Assembly (NCBI RefSeq): GCF_000374825.1
Contig: NZ_KB895387.1
Span: 62,001 to 126,000, forward strand
Length of the DNA stretch: 64,000 nt
Direction of reading: 5' to 3'
DNA from: Paenibacillus sanguinis 2301083 = DSM 16941
Lineage (GTDB): Bacteria > Bacillota > Bacilli > Paenibacillales > Paenibacillaceae
Below are positions 8,675-17,857 of this stretch, one piece after another; within the stretch, counting starts at the first letter, position 1, and the number at the start of each line of letters is the position of its first letter. The notes below the pieces were generated by a model. The model searched no databases, was not told where the DNA came from, and saw only the letters and a program-made list of their open reading frames with translations. The translations under genes were made by a program, and so were the position numbers.

Positions 8675-9451
8675 CTATTCAATCGCCAACTCAGCGTATC
8701 CTTGAATCAGGACATCGGCATCTCTGAGATACGAAATAGCTGTATCTAATTCCTCATTGACCTCGGCCAGCCCTATCGTCAGGCGAACTCCGGCATAACG
8801 TCCCATCTGCATGTCCGCATTACTATCCCCGATGACTATGGCTTCCCCGGGCTCAACCCCAAGCTCCTGACAGGCCAGCAGCGCCATATCCGGCTCCGGC
8901 TTGCCTCGCTTGACCCGATCCCGCCCCACAATGCTGCCGAATTCATCCTGGATTCCCATCCATGTCAAATGCTCTATGGCTTCGGCAGTACCGTCAGAGG
9001 TAACAACGGCCAGCTTCAACCCGGCAGCTCGGCACATCTGTACGAACTCATATAGTCCCGGAAGTGGCCTGGCCTCCCGCCTTTCTCTCAGCTCAGCCAT
9101 GGCCAAGGCGTTAAGCCTACGCACCGCCATAATCGCTTCGTTCCACGGAAGTCCGGCGGCGTACAGGGAAGCGGCTAATAAGGCCGTGACCTCTTCTTCT
9201 GTTCCCATAGCGAGAGGACCCTTTTTATCATAAGCTACAACCCGCCCTGTCTCATCCATCTGCACCCCCGGCAAAATGGCTGCCTGGAGCGCCTCAGCGA
9301 ACCCCAGTGCGGTAAGCTCCTGCCGAACCAAACGAATCAGCATTTCTGCCCAACTGCCCCAAAGTCCCATAAAATGCAGGATTGTTCCATCCTTATCAAA
9401 TAATATAGCCTGACACTCTATTTCCCGACCTTGTACCTGAATGATCGCCAT
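8675..9451 (-). CDS. HAD-family phosphatase
   Basis: Haloacid dehalogenase-like hydrolase of 258 residues, probably a small-molecule phosphatase of the phosphoglycolate/beta-phosphoglucomutase type. Motif I is LFDKDGTI at about 18-25, with the two Asp around Lys. Motif II is VVTSDG at about 150, the motif III Lys lies in KRGKPEPD at about 180, and motif IV is VIGDSNADMQMG at about 207. The helical cap between motifs I and II indicates a C1-capped member. The substrate is unknown. It is the upstream gene of a probable two-gene unit with the sirtuin; the start ATG is preceded by GGGGCAGG. Confidence 0.9.
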   Translation of the reverse strand: MAIIQVQGREIECQAILFDKDGTILHFMGLWGSWAEMLIRLVRQELTALGFAEALQAAILPGVQMDETGRVVAYDKKGPLAMGTEEEVTALLAASLYAAGLPWNEAIMAVRRLNALAMAELRERREARPLPGLYEFVQMCRAAGLKLAVVTSDGTAEAIEHLTWMGIQDEFGSIVGRDRVKRGKPEPDMALLACQELGVEPGEAIVIGDSNADMQMGRYAGVRLTIGLAEVNEELDTAISYLRDADVLIQGYAELAIE

Positions 9452-9619
9452 GATTCACCTGCCCCTTCATAGATCGCATACCGTTAAACCTGCTTTCCTG
9501 ATTATAACATTTCCATCAGCCTGTGACGCCTAATGACATTTAAGGCCTCGCCACATTAAGGTCACCCAAAGGGGGACTTTGGGCGTTATTTCAACTTTCT
9601 CTGCCCAGGCTCGTTTCAA

Positions 9620-9648
9620 AATGGATATACGTGGTAAATAGAACATAC
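9620..9648 (+). promoter_or_regulatory. Possible sigma-B-like promoter of the KGG protein gene
   Basis: GTTTCA followed about 14 bases later by GGTAAA resembles, but does not fully match, the sigma-B consensus GTTTAA-N14-GGGTAT. It lies about 40 bases before the start. Related GsiB is a classic sigma-B target in B. subtilis. Confidence 0.3.
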
Positions 9649-9679
9649 GCAGTCCAAAAATGGCGCAAGGAGGGATAGG

Positions 9680-9934
9680 ATGGCACGAAATCACAACAAA
9701 ATGACCCGGGAAGAGGCCGGACGTCTGGGCGGACTGGCCACTGCCAAAAATCACGGAAAGCAATTTTACCAAGAAATTGGGCAAAAAGGCGGCGAAGCAA
9801 CTTCCCGAACTCATGATCGGGATTTTTATCAGGAAATCGGCCAAAAAGGCGGCGAAGCAACCTCCCAAAAACATGATAAGGACTTTTATCGAAAAATTGG
9901 CCGTAAAGGCGGGGAATCCCGCAATAAAGCTTAA
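9680..9934 (+). CDS. KGG-repeat stress protein (GsiB-like)
   Basis: Hydrophilic 84-residue protein made of near-identical repeats. After an N-terminal MTREEAGRLGGLATAKNHG unit come three about 20-residue repeats of the form FYQEIGQKGGEATSxxHDxD (about 28-47, 48-67 and a shorter last copy). This is the KGG/stress-induced repeat family that includes B. subtilis GsiB, related in character to plant group 1 LEA proteins; such proteins are thought to be desiccation or stress protectants. A strong AAGGAGGGA precedes the ATG and a clean terminator follows. The charged repeat frame also yields an open frame on the other strand, which I regard as a shadow. Confidence 0.9.
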   Translation: MARNHNKMTREEAGRLGGLATAKNHGKQFYQEIGQKGGEATSRTHDRDFYQEIGQKGGEATSQKHDKDFYRKIGRKGGESRNKA

Positions 9935-9953
9935 CCAATTGATTGTAGCGTCT

Positions 9954-9983
9954 AAATCTCCGGAAATCCGGGGATTTTTTTAT
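9954..9983 (+). terminator. Terminator of the KGG gene
   Basis: Ten-base stem AAATCTCCGG/CCGGGGATTT (9954-9963 with 9968-9977) with a four-base loop, then a T run; it lies 20 bases after the stop. Confidence 0.88.
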
Positions 9984-10127
9984 TTGCGTAGAAGAAATCG
10001 CCACCCCATGCGGGCTCTCCCATAGATATGCTGTAGAAAAACCTATCTACTTGTGATAGACTTTAGAGAAAACCTTTAGCGGTGTAAAGCTTCAAAATAC
10101 ACTCTATACCTGGGGGGAGAAGGAAAC

Positions 10128-11813
10128 ATGACAGCCAAGAAAATGCGTTCAGATATGATCAAAAAAGGCTTCGACCGTGCGCCTCACCGCAGTTTGCTGC
10201 GAGCAGCCGGCGTCAAGGAAGAAGATTTCGGCAAACCGTTCATTGCGGTTTGTAACTCTTATATTGATATCGTGCCTGGACATGTACATCTGCAAGAGTT
10301 CGGCAAGATCGTTAAAGAAGCCATCCGCGAAGCCGGGGGCGTCCCTTTCGAATTCAACACCATCGGGGTAGATGACGGCATTGCCATGGGACACATCGGC
10401 ATGCGTTACTCCTTGCCCAGCCGGGAGATTATTGCGGATTCGCTGGAGACTGTCGTTTCCGCTCACTGGTTCGACGGTATGGTCTGCATTCCCAACTGTG
10501 ATAAAATTACGCCCGGTATGATGATGGGCGCCCTGCGCGTTAATATTCCGACGGTCTTCGTTAGCGGCGGGCCAATGAAGGCGGGCGTGGATAGCAAGGG
10601 ACGCAAGCTTTCGCTTACCTCCGTCTTTGAAGGCGTTGGCGCACACCAAGCTGGACAAATTGACGATAAAGAACTGCTTGAACTTGAACAATATGGCTGT
10701 CCTACCTGCGGCTCCTGCTCCGGGATGTTCACAGCCAACTCCATGAACTGTCTGGCTGAGGCCTTGGGCCTGGCGTTGCCTGGCAACGGAACAATCCTTG
10801 CCATTGCTGATGAGCGCCGTGACTTCGTACGTCAGTCGGCTAAACAATTGATGGAATTGATCAAGCTGGATCTGAAGCCGCGGGATATCGTAACCAAGGA
10901 ATCTATCGACAATGCGTTTGCACTGGACATGGCGATGGGCGGGTCCACCAATACGGTGCTGCATACCCTCGCTTTGGCTCAGGAAGCCGGCATCGATTAT
11001 TCCCTGGAGCGGATTAACGAAGTGGCCAACCGTGTGCCTCACATTGCCAAGCTTGCACCCGCTTCCGACCTGTTCATCGAAGATGTACACCGCGCCGGAG
11101 GCGTCAGCGCCGTCATTAACGAGCTGTTGAAGAAGCCGGGAGCCGTGTTCGGCGATCAAATGACCGTCACCGGCAAGACACTTGCAGAGAATGTAGCCGG
11201 CTGCGAAATCACCGATCACAGTGTAATTCGTCCGATCGACAACCCTCACTCTGAAAAAGGCGGGCTTGCGATTTTATACGGTAACCTGGCGCCAGAAGGC
11301 TCCGTTATCAAGGTAGGTGCCGTCGATCCATCCGTAGGAGGCTATCACAAAGGACCGGCTATCTGCTTCGACTCTCAAGAAGAAGCCCTGGAGGGTATCG
11401 CTTCGGGGAAAGTCAAGGAAGGCAGCGTTGTGGTCATTCGTTATGAAGGCCCTAAAGGTGGTCCGGGAATGCCGGAAATGCTGGCCCCAACCTCGCAAAT
11501 CGTCGGGATGGGACTGGGCGCCAAGGTCGGCTTGATAACCGATGGTCGGTTCTCTGGAGCCTCCCGCGGCATCAGTATCGGCCATATCTCTCCGGAAGCT
11601 GCGGAGGGGGGACCGATTGCCTTCGTCGAAGACGGTGATATCATTGAACTGGACCTTAACAACCGCAAAATTGAATTGCATGTCAGCGATGAGGAACTGA
11701 ACAGCCGCAGAGCAAATTGGCAGGGCTTTGAGCCAAAGGTCAAAACAGGCTACCTGGCTCGCTACTCCAAGCTTGTTACAAACGCCAGCTCCGGCGGTGT
11801 CATGAGAATTTAA
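10128..11813 (+). CDS. ilvD: Dihydroxy-acid dehydratase
   Basis: Dehydrates 2,3-dihydroxy-isovalerate and its homologue to the 2-oxo acids, the third common step of valine and isoleucine synthesis. The 561 residues match the family. Cluster-binding cysteines are in [11 protein letters not shown] (about 122) and [16 protein letters not shown] (about 195), with MALGGSTNT-like MAMGGSTNT at about 270 and [11 protein letters not shown] near 470. GGGGGGAGAAGG lies ahead of the ATG. It stands alone, away from other ilv genes, and shows no T-box in its short leader. Confidence 0.97.
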   Translation: MTAKKMRSDMIKKGFDRAPHRSLLRAAGVKEEDFGKPFIAVCNSYIDIVPGHVHLQEFGKIVKEAIREAGGVPFEFNTIGVDDGIAMGHIGMRYSLPSREIIADSLETVVSAHWFDGMVCIPNCDKITPGMMMGALRVNIPTVFVSGGPMKAGVDSKGRKLSLTSVFEGVGAHQAGQIDDKELLELEQYGCPTCGSCSGMFTANSMNCLAEALGLALPGNGTILAIADERRDFVRQSAKQLMELIKLDLKPRDIVTKESIDNAFALDMAMGGSTNTVLHTLALAQEAGIDYSLERINEVANRVPHIAKLAPASDLFIEDVHRAGGVSAVINELLKKPGAVFGDQMTVTGKTLAENVAGCEITDHSVIRPIDNPHSEKGGLAILYGNLAPEGSVIKVGAVDPSVGGYHKGPAICFDSQEEALEGIASGKVKEGSVVVIRYEGPKGGPGMPEMLAPTSQIVGMGLGAKVGLITDGRFSGASRGISIGHISPEAAEGGPIAFVEDGDIIELDLNNRKIELHVSDEELNSRRANWQGFEPKVKTGYLARYSKLVTNASSGGVMRI

Positions 11814-11834
11814 CCACTGTATGGATTTCAACTT

Positions 11835-11876
11835 AAGAAGCCGTTCCCCGCTGATACATGCGGGGAACGGCTTCTT
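11835..11876. terminator. Bidirectional terminator between ilvD and the deacetylase gene
   Basis: Perfect 17-base stem (11835-11851 with 11860-11876) with an eight-base loop, A-rich on one side and T-rich on the other. It serves the convergent ilvD and polysaccharide deacetylase genes. Confidence 0.92.
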
Positions 11877-11902
11877 TCATAAATATTACGCGTTCAACAT
11901 AT

Positions 11903-13372
11903 TTAAGACCGAGTGGGTACAGTTGCTGCTGCCCCCAATAATGCTTCCTCTTCAAGCTCTTCAGACTCCGGCTGGGCCTCAACCGCAGGCAATTCTTTCT
12001 TGACAGTTTCCTTACCCACCGTATGCTGACGATGAGAACCATCCTCCGTGAAAGTCCCCAGCAAGTGATCGATCGGCATCACGATCATTTTGGGCACAAG
12101 CTCCAGGGAGCCCTTCACCCTTGAGGTTCCTGCCGGATGAATCACACTCATTAACAATTTCAAATAAATTTGGGAGGACCAAGCGAACCAGCCCTTGGGC
12201 AAATCCGTAACGATAAAACCAAACTGCTCCGGCCCCCTGTTGATCATGCTGACGCCATACAGAGCTTTCACATCCTTTAACTCAGGATGCTCGAGGATAT
12301 ATTGGGCCAGCTTTGGCAAGCTTTTCTCTACGCCTCGAATCATCTGAATAGCCAGTTGTACCGATGTTCTCGAACGTATCCCGAACTCATACAGCTTCCG
12401 GTTGTCAAAGTGAAGCTCCATCACCCTATCACCATTGCTCAGTGATTTTCCTTGGTTTAAGGGAATCGTCTGGCCGTGATATGGGCGAATTCGGAAATGC
12501 AACAACGGCTCCGGTTGATTTGGCGTTTTGATCTGAAATAAAATGTGGAACAGCTTCTCCCACAACAACCACAAGAATACCACAATTCGCTTGAACCCAG
12601 AGATTTTCACAGCCCCCTTACGCTTAGTGACGGCAGCCGCAGGCTCCTTGGGCTTTAGCCGGGCCTTCTCTCCATCCTGAATGATCATATCGTCAATTCG
12701 GATGCTTTGCAGACCACGATCATCCGCCACCTTTAATACCCGTTCCAACGCTGTCAGCATTTCTCCGGGAGCCTTGCTATTGGCCCCGAGAGTTGAACCG
12801 CAGTCATGAAGCAGAAATACCTCTCCGCCCCGCAGCTTCTTCACCATGCGTTTGTACAAACGGTTAGCTCCAACCCTCTGCCTCCAGTCCCCAAACATCG
12901 CTGACCATAACACAATTTGCGTATTGTTACGGTTGGTGAAGTCGAATAAATTGACAATTCCCCATGGAGGACGGTAGTAGTGGGAATCAATGCCAGTAAC
13001 CTGACGAATAATCGCATTGGTCTTCTGGATTTGCTTCTTCACCTCTGCCGGTCCCATAAGCCAGTTGGTCTTATGTACATAGTTATGCGAACCGATCAAG
13101 TGTCCCTCCTCATGAATGCGTTGCAGGATCTCGGGATACTTCTCTGCATGGGAGCCAACGACGAAGAAGGTCGCCTTGGCATCATGACGCTTAAGCAGAT
13201 CAAGCAATCGCGGCGTATATTCCGGGTCGGGACCATCATCGAAGGTCAGGGCAAATTTATCAGCTGTGGTTCCCTGCTTAAACACACGAAAGCCAAAAAT
13301 TCGAGTAATTAATCCAGGTACAAACGCATAGAGCGTCGAGATGTAAAATAGCCATAGCAGCAAAGTCTCCAT
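11903..13372 (-). CDS. Membrane-anchored polysaccharide deacetylase with long C-terminal domain
   Basis: NodB-type carbohydrate esterase 4 protein of about 489 residues, expected to remove N-acetyl groups from peptidoglycan or another extracellular glycan. A hydrophobic anchor spans about 4-25. The NodB motifs follow in order: TFDDGPDPEYT (about 43), SHNYVH (about 95, His metal ligands), RPPWG (about 133), a DWR segment (about 160) and LLHD (about 187). A second hydrophobic stretch at about 265-285 and a C-terminal domain of about 200 residues follow, which resembles the YkoP-type domain I recall from B. subtilis. The ATG at 13372 is better placed behind GTGGGG than the GTG five codons upstream. 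The tail is acidic and Ala-rich. Confidence 0.86.
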   Translation of the reverse strand: METLLLWLFYISTLYAFVPGLITRIFGFRVFKQGTTADKFALTFDDGPDPEYTPRLLDLLKRHDAKATFFVVGSHAEKYPEILQRIHEEGHLIGSHNYVHKTNWLMGPAEVKKQIQKTNAIIRQVTGIDSHYYRPPWGIVNLFDFTNRNNTQIVLWSAMFGDWRQRVGANRLYKRMVKKLRGGEVFLLHDCGSTLGANSKAPGEMLTALERVLKVADDRGLQSIRIDDMIIQDGEKARLKPKEPAAAVTKRKGAVKISGFKRIVVFLWLLWEKLFHILFQIKTPNQPEPLLHFRIRPYHGQTIPLNQGKSLSNGDRVMELHFDNRKLYEFGIRSRTSVQLAIQMIRGVEKSLPKLAQYILEHPELKDVKALYGVSMINRGPEQFGFIVTDLPKGWFAWSSQIYLKLLMSVIHPAGTSRVKGSLELVPKMIVMPIDHLLGTFTEDGSHRQHTVGKETVKKELPAVEAQPESEELEEEALLGAAATVPTRS

Positions 13373-13499
13373 ATTCTGCTTCCCCACTTTTCTATGATCA
13401 ATGACCTTGGCATGCTTTTAAAAAGCATGGTATCTACACTATTTTATCACAGACACCGGTAGATTAGGCTCATTATTTTGGGAAAGCGATGGAAATGGT

Positions 13500-15287
13500 T
13501 CATTCCCGGGAAGCCATCAGGTCCATTGCACGCCGAAATAATTCGGTAGCTTGATGTAAGGAACCACGCGGCCGATTTTGAACCAATACAGCCACAGCAT
13601 ATTTAGGTTGGCTCACCGGACCGTATCCGATGAACCACTGATGATTAAGCTTATGGCCGTCTGGCTTGATTATCTCAGCCGTGCCTGACTTTCCGGCCAG
13701 CCGCCACTTGGCTTGCTGTAAGCTGCGACCTGTCCCGTCTGTCACCACAAGTCTCATCCACGACAATAAATGACTTGCTGTTCTTGGGGTGATTTGCCCT
13801 GCTGTCGAGGCCACCCGCTGGATAGGAAGCTCCTTCATCAGCGAGCCGTCCTTATAGCGAATCTCACTGACAAGACGGGGAGCCGTCACCTGACCTCCGT
13901 GCAGCAAAGTAACTACCAGATTGGCTGCCTGAAGCGGAGATACGAGTACATCACGCTGACCGATAGCAGACTGAGCCCGGATTCCGCCGTCCACTTTGCC
14001 AGCCTGATTAAATACCCTTCCGGCTTCCTCCTGGTCAAGCTGTACTAGCTGTTCACCATCAAGGAAATGTGAAACCCTCCAGCCAATCCTGCGTCCCAAG
14101 CCAAGCTGATCAGCAGTTCTGCGAATAGCCTCTGCACTCAAACGTTCTCCCAAGGTAGCAAATACGATGTTGCAAGATTGGGCAAAACCTTGCTCCAGTG
14201 TCAAATTTCCATGCCCGCCCTTCTTCCAGCAAGACAGCCCGTACTTCCCGTAATGTCCGTCACAATGAAATTTCTCGCCAGGATAACTTATCCCTTCCTC
14301 CAACGCGGCAGCGGCAATAACGGTCTTGAAGATCGAGCCGGGCGGTACTGCTTTAACAGCCTTGTTCCCCCAGGTTTCTTGAGCCAGATTGATCTGGTAA
14401 GGGGTGAAATAAGGCAAGGATACCATAGAGATAATATCTCCTGACTGGGCATCCAGCACCACGATCGCTCCTTCGCGAACATTCATATCAGCAGCCAGCT
14501 TCTCCAGCTCCCGCTGCAAGTTTCCATCCACGGTGGTCCGCACTTGTAACGGATAATATCTGCTGGAAGCAGCATTTACGCGGGTATCTATCCCCCCCAG
14601 CGGCTCTCGCCTTCCATCTACCATATAGGCTGCCCGGACTCCGCCAACTCCCCGCAAAAAGCGATCAAAGGTTTTTTCCAGTCCCGCTGCTCCTACTTGC
14701 AACGACAAGGACAGGTCAGGACGATGCTGCTTCTCCCGCAACTGGCGAATGACATCCGGACGCTGTCCCACATAGCCTAACCATTGATTGCCCCGTTGCC
14801 CTGTCTCATAGCGGGATACATAGGGGAGCACTTCTAGCCCTTCCATCACTGGAAGCGCTAATGCCGCCTCCTGATTTAACCTGAGAGGTTCATCTCTCCC
14901 ATTCTTATGGACAGACCAGGCATAAGGCCGCTCCAGTGTCTGCCACTTGAGTTGCAGTTCGGCAACCGATGCTCCCAACGCCGTAGCCAGTTCAGCCAGC
15001 TTGTGTTGCTCCGGTAATTTGTAAATGGGGAATAACGTCGGAACCCAGTGTATTTTGCCTGTCAGCGCTTGGCCATTGCGGTCCAGAAAATGTCCCCGAC
15101 CCGAATCCAATTCCACGCTCTCCTCTCGCTGCCGGACGGCCAATTCATTTATGGTCTTGCCGCCAACCGTAATCGCACGGAAAGCGGAGTTCATCTGAAT
15201 CCAGGCTAGCCTTAATGCAAAACACCCTAGGATGACAGAAAAAGACAAAAGAAGATAAAAAATTCGTTTTTTTTGCAGCAGCAACAT
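13500..15287 (-). CDS. pbpI: Class B penicillin-binding protein (PbpI/YrrR-like)
   Basis: Peptidoglycan DD-transpeptidase of about 595 residues acting outside the membrane. A single N-terminal membrane segment is at about 6-26, followed by the PBP dimerisation region and the transpeptidase domain. The catalytic SxxK is in PPGSIFKTV (about 318), SxN is SCN in FAQSCNIVF (about 375), and KSGT lies near 535. The ATG at 15287 is preceded by AAGGAGGG; the reading frame extends further upstream but without a site. In B. subtilis, pbpI lies in the same neighbourhood as yrrL-yrrO, which supports the name; SpoVD-like function is an alternative. Confidence 0.88.
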   Translation of the reverse strand: MLLLQKKRIFYLLLSFSVILGCFALRLAWIQMNSAFRAITVGGKTINELAVRQREESVELDSGRGHFLDRNGQALTGKIHWVPTLFPIYKLPEQHKLAELATALGASVAELQLKWQTLERPYAWSVHKNGRDEPLRLNQEAALALPVMEGLEVLPYVSRYETGQRGNQWLGYVGQRPDVIRQLREKQHRPDLSLSLQVGAAGLEKTFDRFLRGVGGVRAAYMVDGRREPLGGIDTRVNAASSRYYPLQVRTTVDGNLQRELEKLAADMNVREGAIVVLDAQSGDIISMVSLPYFTPYQINLAQETWGNKAVKAVPPGSIFKTVIAAAALEEGISYPGEKFHCDGHYGKYGLSCWKKGGHGNLTLEQGFAQSCNIVFATLGERLSAEAIRRTADQLGLGRRIGWRVSHFLDGEQLVQLDQEEAGRVFNQAGKVDGGIRAQSAIGQRDVLVSPLQAANLVVTLLHGGQVTAPRLVSEIRYKDGSLMKELPIQRVASTAGQITPRTASHLLSWMRLVVTDGTGRSLQQAKWRLAGKSGTAEIIKPDGHKLNHQWFIGYGPVSQPKYAVAVLVQNRPRGSLHQATELFRRAMDLMASRE

Positions 15288-15371
15288 GAAGCACCCTCCT
15301 TCTGTCCCCATTATTTCCCGGGAAAACTGACCATAAACCAATCCCTTGAGCAATCATAGTAAATAAAGAAC

Positions 15372-15404
15372 AGCCCGTTTGATCCTTAAAGGATCAAACG
15401 GGCT
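15372..15404 (-). terminator. Terminator of the chemoreceptor gene
   Basis: Perfect stem AGCCCGTTTGATCC (15372-15385) with its complement at 15391-15404 and a five-base loop, 36 bases after the chemoreceptor stop. T-rich sequence follows on the minus strand. Confidence 0.88.
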
Positions 15405-15439
15405 GCGAAAAAAAGTATTTGTATAGGAGTGTATAGGAA

Positions 15440-17617
15440 TCAAACAGTAAATTTAGATAAGGATTCCTTCAAGCCGCTCGACACATTTTCGAGCTTGCTC
15501 GACAGCTTCACCAGATGCTCGCCAACCGTTTCCTGCTCATTACTTAGCGAAGCAACCTCCTCCGAGGTAGCCGACGATTGCTGGGCAACCGCACTGACAT
15601 TACTCATTGCTTCAGACAGTACAGATTGGGAATTACTAAGCTCGTCGATGGATGTCGTTACCGAATCCAGTTGGCGCACAAAGCCTTCCATTTGCTCCTG
15701 CACGGAAACAAAAATTTGGCTGGTTTCCTGTACCGAAGTAATTTGCTCCTGGAAGAGCGGACTAGCCTCGGAGAGCGCCTTAACGGTCTCATTCATTTCT
15801 TTCTGAATCGTATCCGTAATCTCCCCGACCATCGTGATGGATTGACGGGATTGATCGGCCAATTGACGAATCTCATCGGCCACTACCATGAATCCACGGC
15901 CTGCCGCACCAGCACGGGCTGCTTCAATCGTAGCGTTCAGAGACAAGATATTGGTTTGCTGTGTAATATTTTGCATCACGTCCAGCACCTTCATGACGGA
16001 GCTCGTGCTTGCTTTCAGCGAATCGACTTTCTCCGTTAAGGCATTAATCATCTCAACCGTAACATTGGTCTTCTCCAACAGTCCATTCAAATACTCCGTA
16101 CCTTGCTGGCTGGAGCTTTCTACTTGACGGGCCGCCGATTCCATCTCTTTGTTGCTCTGAATAACATGTTCCATTTGACGGGAAATATTTTCTGTCAGTT
16201 CATTACCTCGTTCAGCTTCATTCGCCAAGCTCGTTGCTCCATTTGCGATTTCCTCGGTAGCTACTGCAATCTCTTTAGCAGACAGAGCTGTTTTGTTGGA
16301 AGCCTGGGCCAGTTCAGCAGCCGTATCCAACACATCCTGTGCCGAGTTATTGCTTTGCTTAACCAATTCCGTGATTTTCTCCATCATCACATTGAAGCTT
16401 TCTGTCAGTTGTCCAATCTCATCCTGGGCCTTGGTCGCCATACGAACGTTCAGGTTGCCCTGCGAGCCCTCTTCCATGAGATTTCTCAACTTGCCAAGCG
16501 GATGGGCAATCATACGAACCATCCAAATCCCGATCAATATAGCAATGATAGCTACTGCGATCAAGGAAAAGACTGTTACCAGCATAATTTCATTTGCACT
16601 TTTAGTAAGCTCGTCAGCATCCACTGTCCCTAACAATTTCCAGCCGGAGGCCTGCTCGTTAAATACAGCCAGTACCGCACTGCCGTTAGCATCCTCGGTC
16701 CGAAGGCTATTTGAAGCGCTGTCTCCAGCAGCGCTCAAGTCAAATTCAGTGGCTTGGCCTTCATCGCCAGCTACCGAGGAAGCAACAACAATATTATCCT
16801 TAGTTAGCATTTGCAACTTAGAGTTGTTCCCCAGGTTGACCTCTTGCAGATAGCTGGTCAGTATCTCCAGGTTGATATCAGCTACCAACACAAACCGTTT
16901 CATACTATTTACGCTCTGTACTGAACGAGCCAGTCGAAATACTTCTGCACTGGAGGAGTCGGAAGGAACCTGAAGCCATAAAGTCTTCGTTGCTTCGCTC
17001 ATCTCTTTGAACCAGGCTTCATCCCGAACACTGTCCAAGAAGGCCGTGTTCGCACTTCCTGAGGTTACATCCTCAACCGATTTGTCGGCGGACAGCATGT
17101 ACACCGCAGAAATTCCTTTTGTAGAGAATGTCAGGGTGTTCAAGCGTGTTCTCATTTTATTTGTTGCGGTAAATCGGTCGTAGTCTGTAATGTCGGACAA
17201 AGTAGCATCCATGATGGCGCTTTGCATCTCATCGTCCAAGAACATTTGTTGTAAGTTTTCTTCATACTTCTGCATCACAATGTCCAGTTTCTGAGAGGTT
17301 TGAACAATGGTCTGCAGGTTGGCATTTTCTGCATTATCCTGAATGGTGTTTTTGGCCATTTGTGAGGACAGAATGCCAATCGTTAAAACAAAAAACATAA
17401 TAGCGACAAAGAAAACTAAAAACAATCGAATGCCCACTGATTTGGAAGGATTAATTTGCTTAGGCAGCTTGTCTTTCAAGGATGCAACCGTAGATTTAAA
17501 GTCGAAATTTTCCACAAACTTCAATTTTTTGTTAACCTTTACTCCTTCCCCCTTCTTTTTCTTCTGCTTCTTCTCACTCGCCGTTGTTTGGTTCTCGTTC
17601 TTTGGAACCAGACTCAT
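15440..17617 (-). CDS. Methyl-accepting chemotaxis protein
   Basis: Transmembrane chemoreceptor of about 725 residues signalling to the CheA/CheW kinase complex. It has an unusually long, Lys-rich cytoplasmic N-terminus of about 60 residues, a membrane segment at about 63-85, and an extracellular dCache-type sensor to about 345. A second membrane segment is at about 348-370, then HAMP, then the long coiled-coil signalling domain whose hairpin tip reads [17 protein letters not shown]. The ATG at 17617 lies behind GGTGGG; a GTG three codons upstream is possible. The ligand is unknown. A sigma-D-type promoter upstream and a terminator downstream make it a single-gene unit. Confidence 0.94.
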   Translation of the reverse strand: MSLVPKNENQTTASEKKQKKKKGEGVKVNKKLKFVENFDFKSTVASLKDKLPKQINPSKSVGIRLFLVFFVAIMFFVLTIGILSSQMAKNTIQDNAENANLQTIVQTSQKLDIVMQKYEENLQQMFLDDEMQSAIMDATLSDITDYDRFTATNKMRTRLNTLTFSTKGISAVYMLSADKSVEDVTSGSANTAFLDSVRDEAWFKEMSEATKTLWLQVPSDSSSAEVFRLARSVQSVNSMKRFVLVADINLEILTSYLQEVNLGNNSKLQMLTKDNIVVASSVAGDEGQATEFDLSAAGDSASNSLRTEDANGSAVLAVFNEQASGWKLLGTVDADELTKSANEIMLVTVFSLIAVAIIAILIGIWMVRMIAHPLGKLRNLMEEGSQGNLNVRMATKAQDEIGQLTESFNVMMEKITELVKQSNNSAQDVLDTAAELAQASNKTALSAKEIAVATEEIANGATSLANEAERGNELTENISRQMEHVIQSNKEMESAARQVESSSQQGTEYLNGLLEKTNVTVEMINALTEKVDSLKASTSSVMKVLDVMQNITQQTNILSLNATIEAARAGAAGRGFMVVADEIRQLADQSRQSITMVGEITDTIQKEMNETVKALSEASPLFQEQITSVQETSQIFVSVQEQMEGFVRQLDSVTTSIDELSNSQSVLSEAMSNVSAVAQQSSATSEEVASLSNEQETVGEHLVKLSSKLENVSSGLKESLSKFTV

Positions 17618-17741
17618 GTTGATCACCCACCACTCATAATAGTCGCACCCCCAAGACTGGGCTTGAGGTCATGCGTAAATACTGCCATTTTTCAACATTC
17701 ATCGTTAACTGTCAGATGACATTTTTAACGTTCTCTTCTTA

Positions 17742-17769
17742 ATATCGGCTATGTACTGCCTAGATTTTA
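17742..17769 (-). promoter_or_regulatory. Sigma-D (motility) promoter of the chemoreceptor gene
   Basis: TAAA (17769-17766) and GCCGATAT (17749-17742) are separated by 16 bases on the minus strand; the B. subtilis sigma-D consensus is TAAA-N14-16-GCCGATAT. It lies about 125 bases upstream of the start. Confidence 0.78.
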
Positions 17770-17794
17770 AACAATCTTGACAAAAAAGTCCTAA

Positions 17795-17847
17795 ATAATA
17801 AAAAATAGGCCTTTCGTCCCAACGGAAGAAAGACCTACTAGCCTATT
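17795..17847 (-). terminator. Terminator of trhP2
   Basis: Outer stem AATAGGC (17804-17810) with GCCTATT (17841-17847) and an inner AGGCCTTTC/GAAAGACCT stem with one mismatch, followed on the minus strand by a T run. Confidence 0.75.
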
Positions 17848-17857
17848 GCATTTTTTA

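Noticed and set aside
9591..10004. 137-codon minus-strand frame over the KGG gene
   Set aside because: It mirrors the repeats of the plus-strand gene; the plus strand has the ribosome site, terminator and family match.
10149..11249. 366-codon minus-strand frame opposite ilvD
   Set aside because: Antisense shadow of a firm dehydratase gene.
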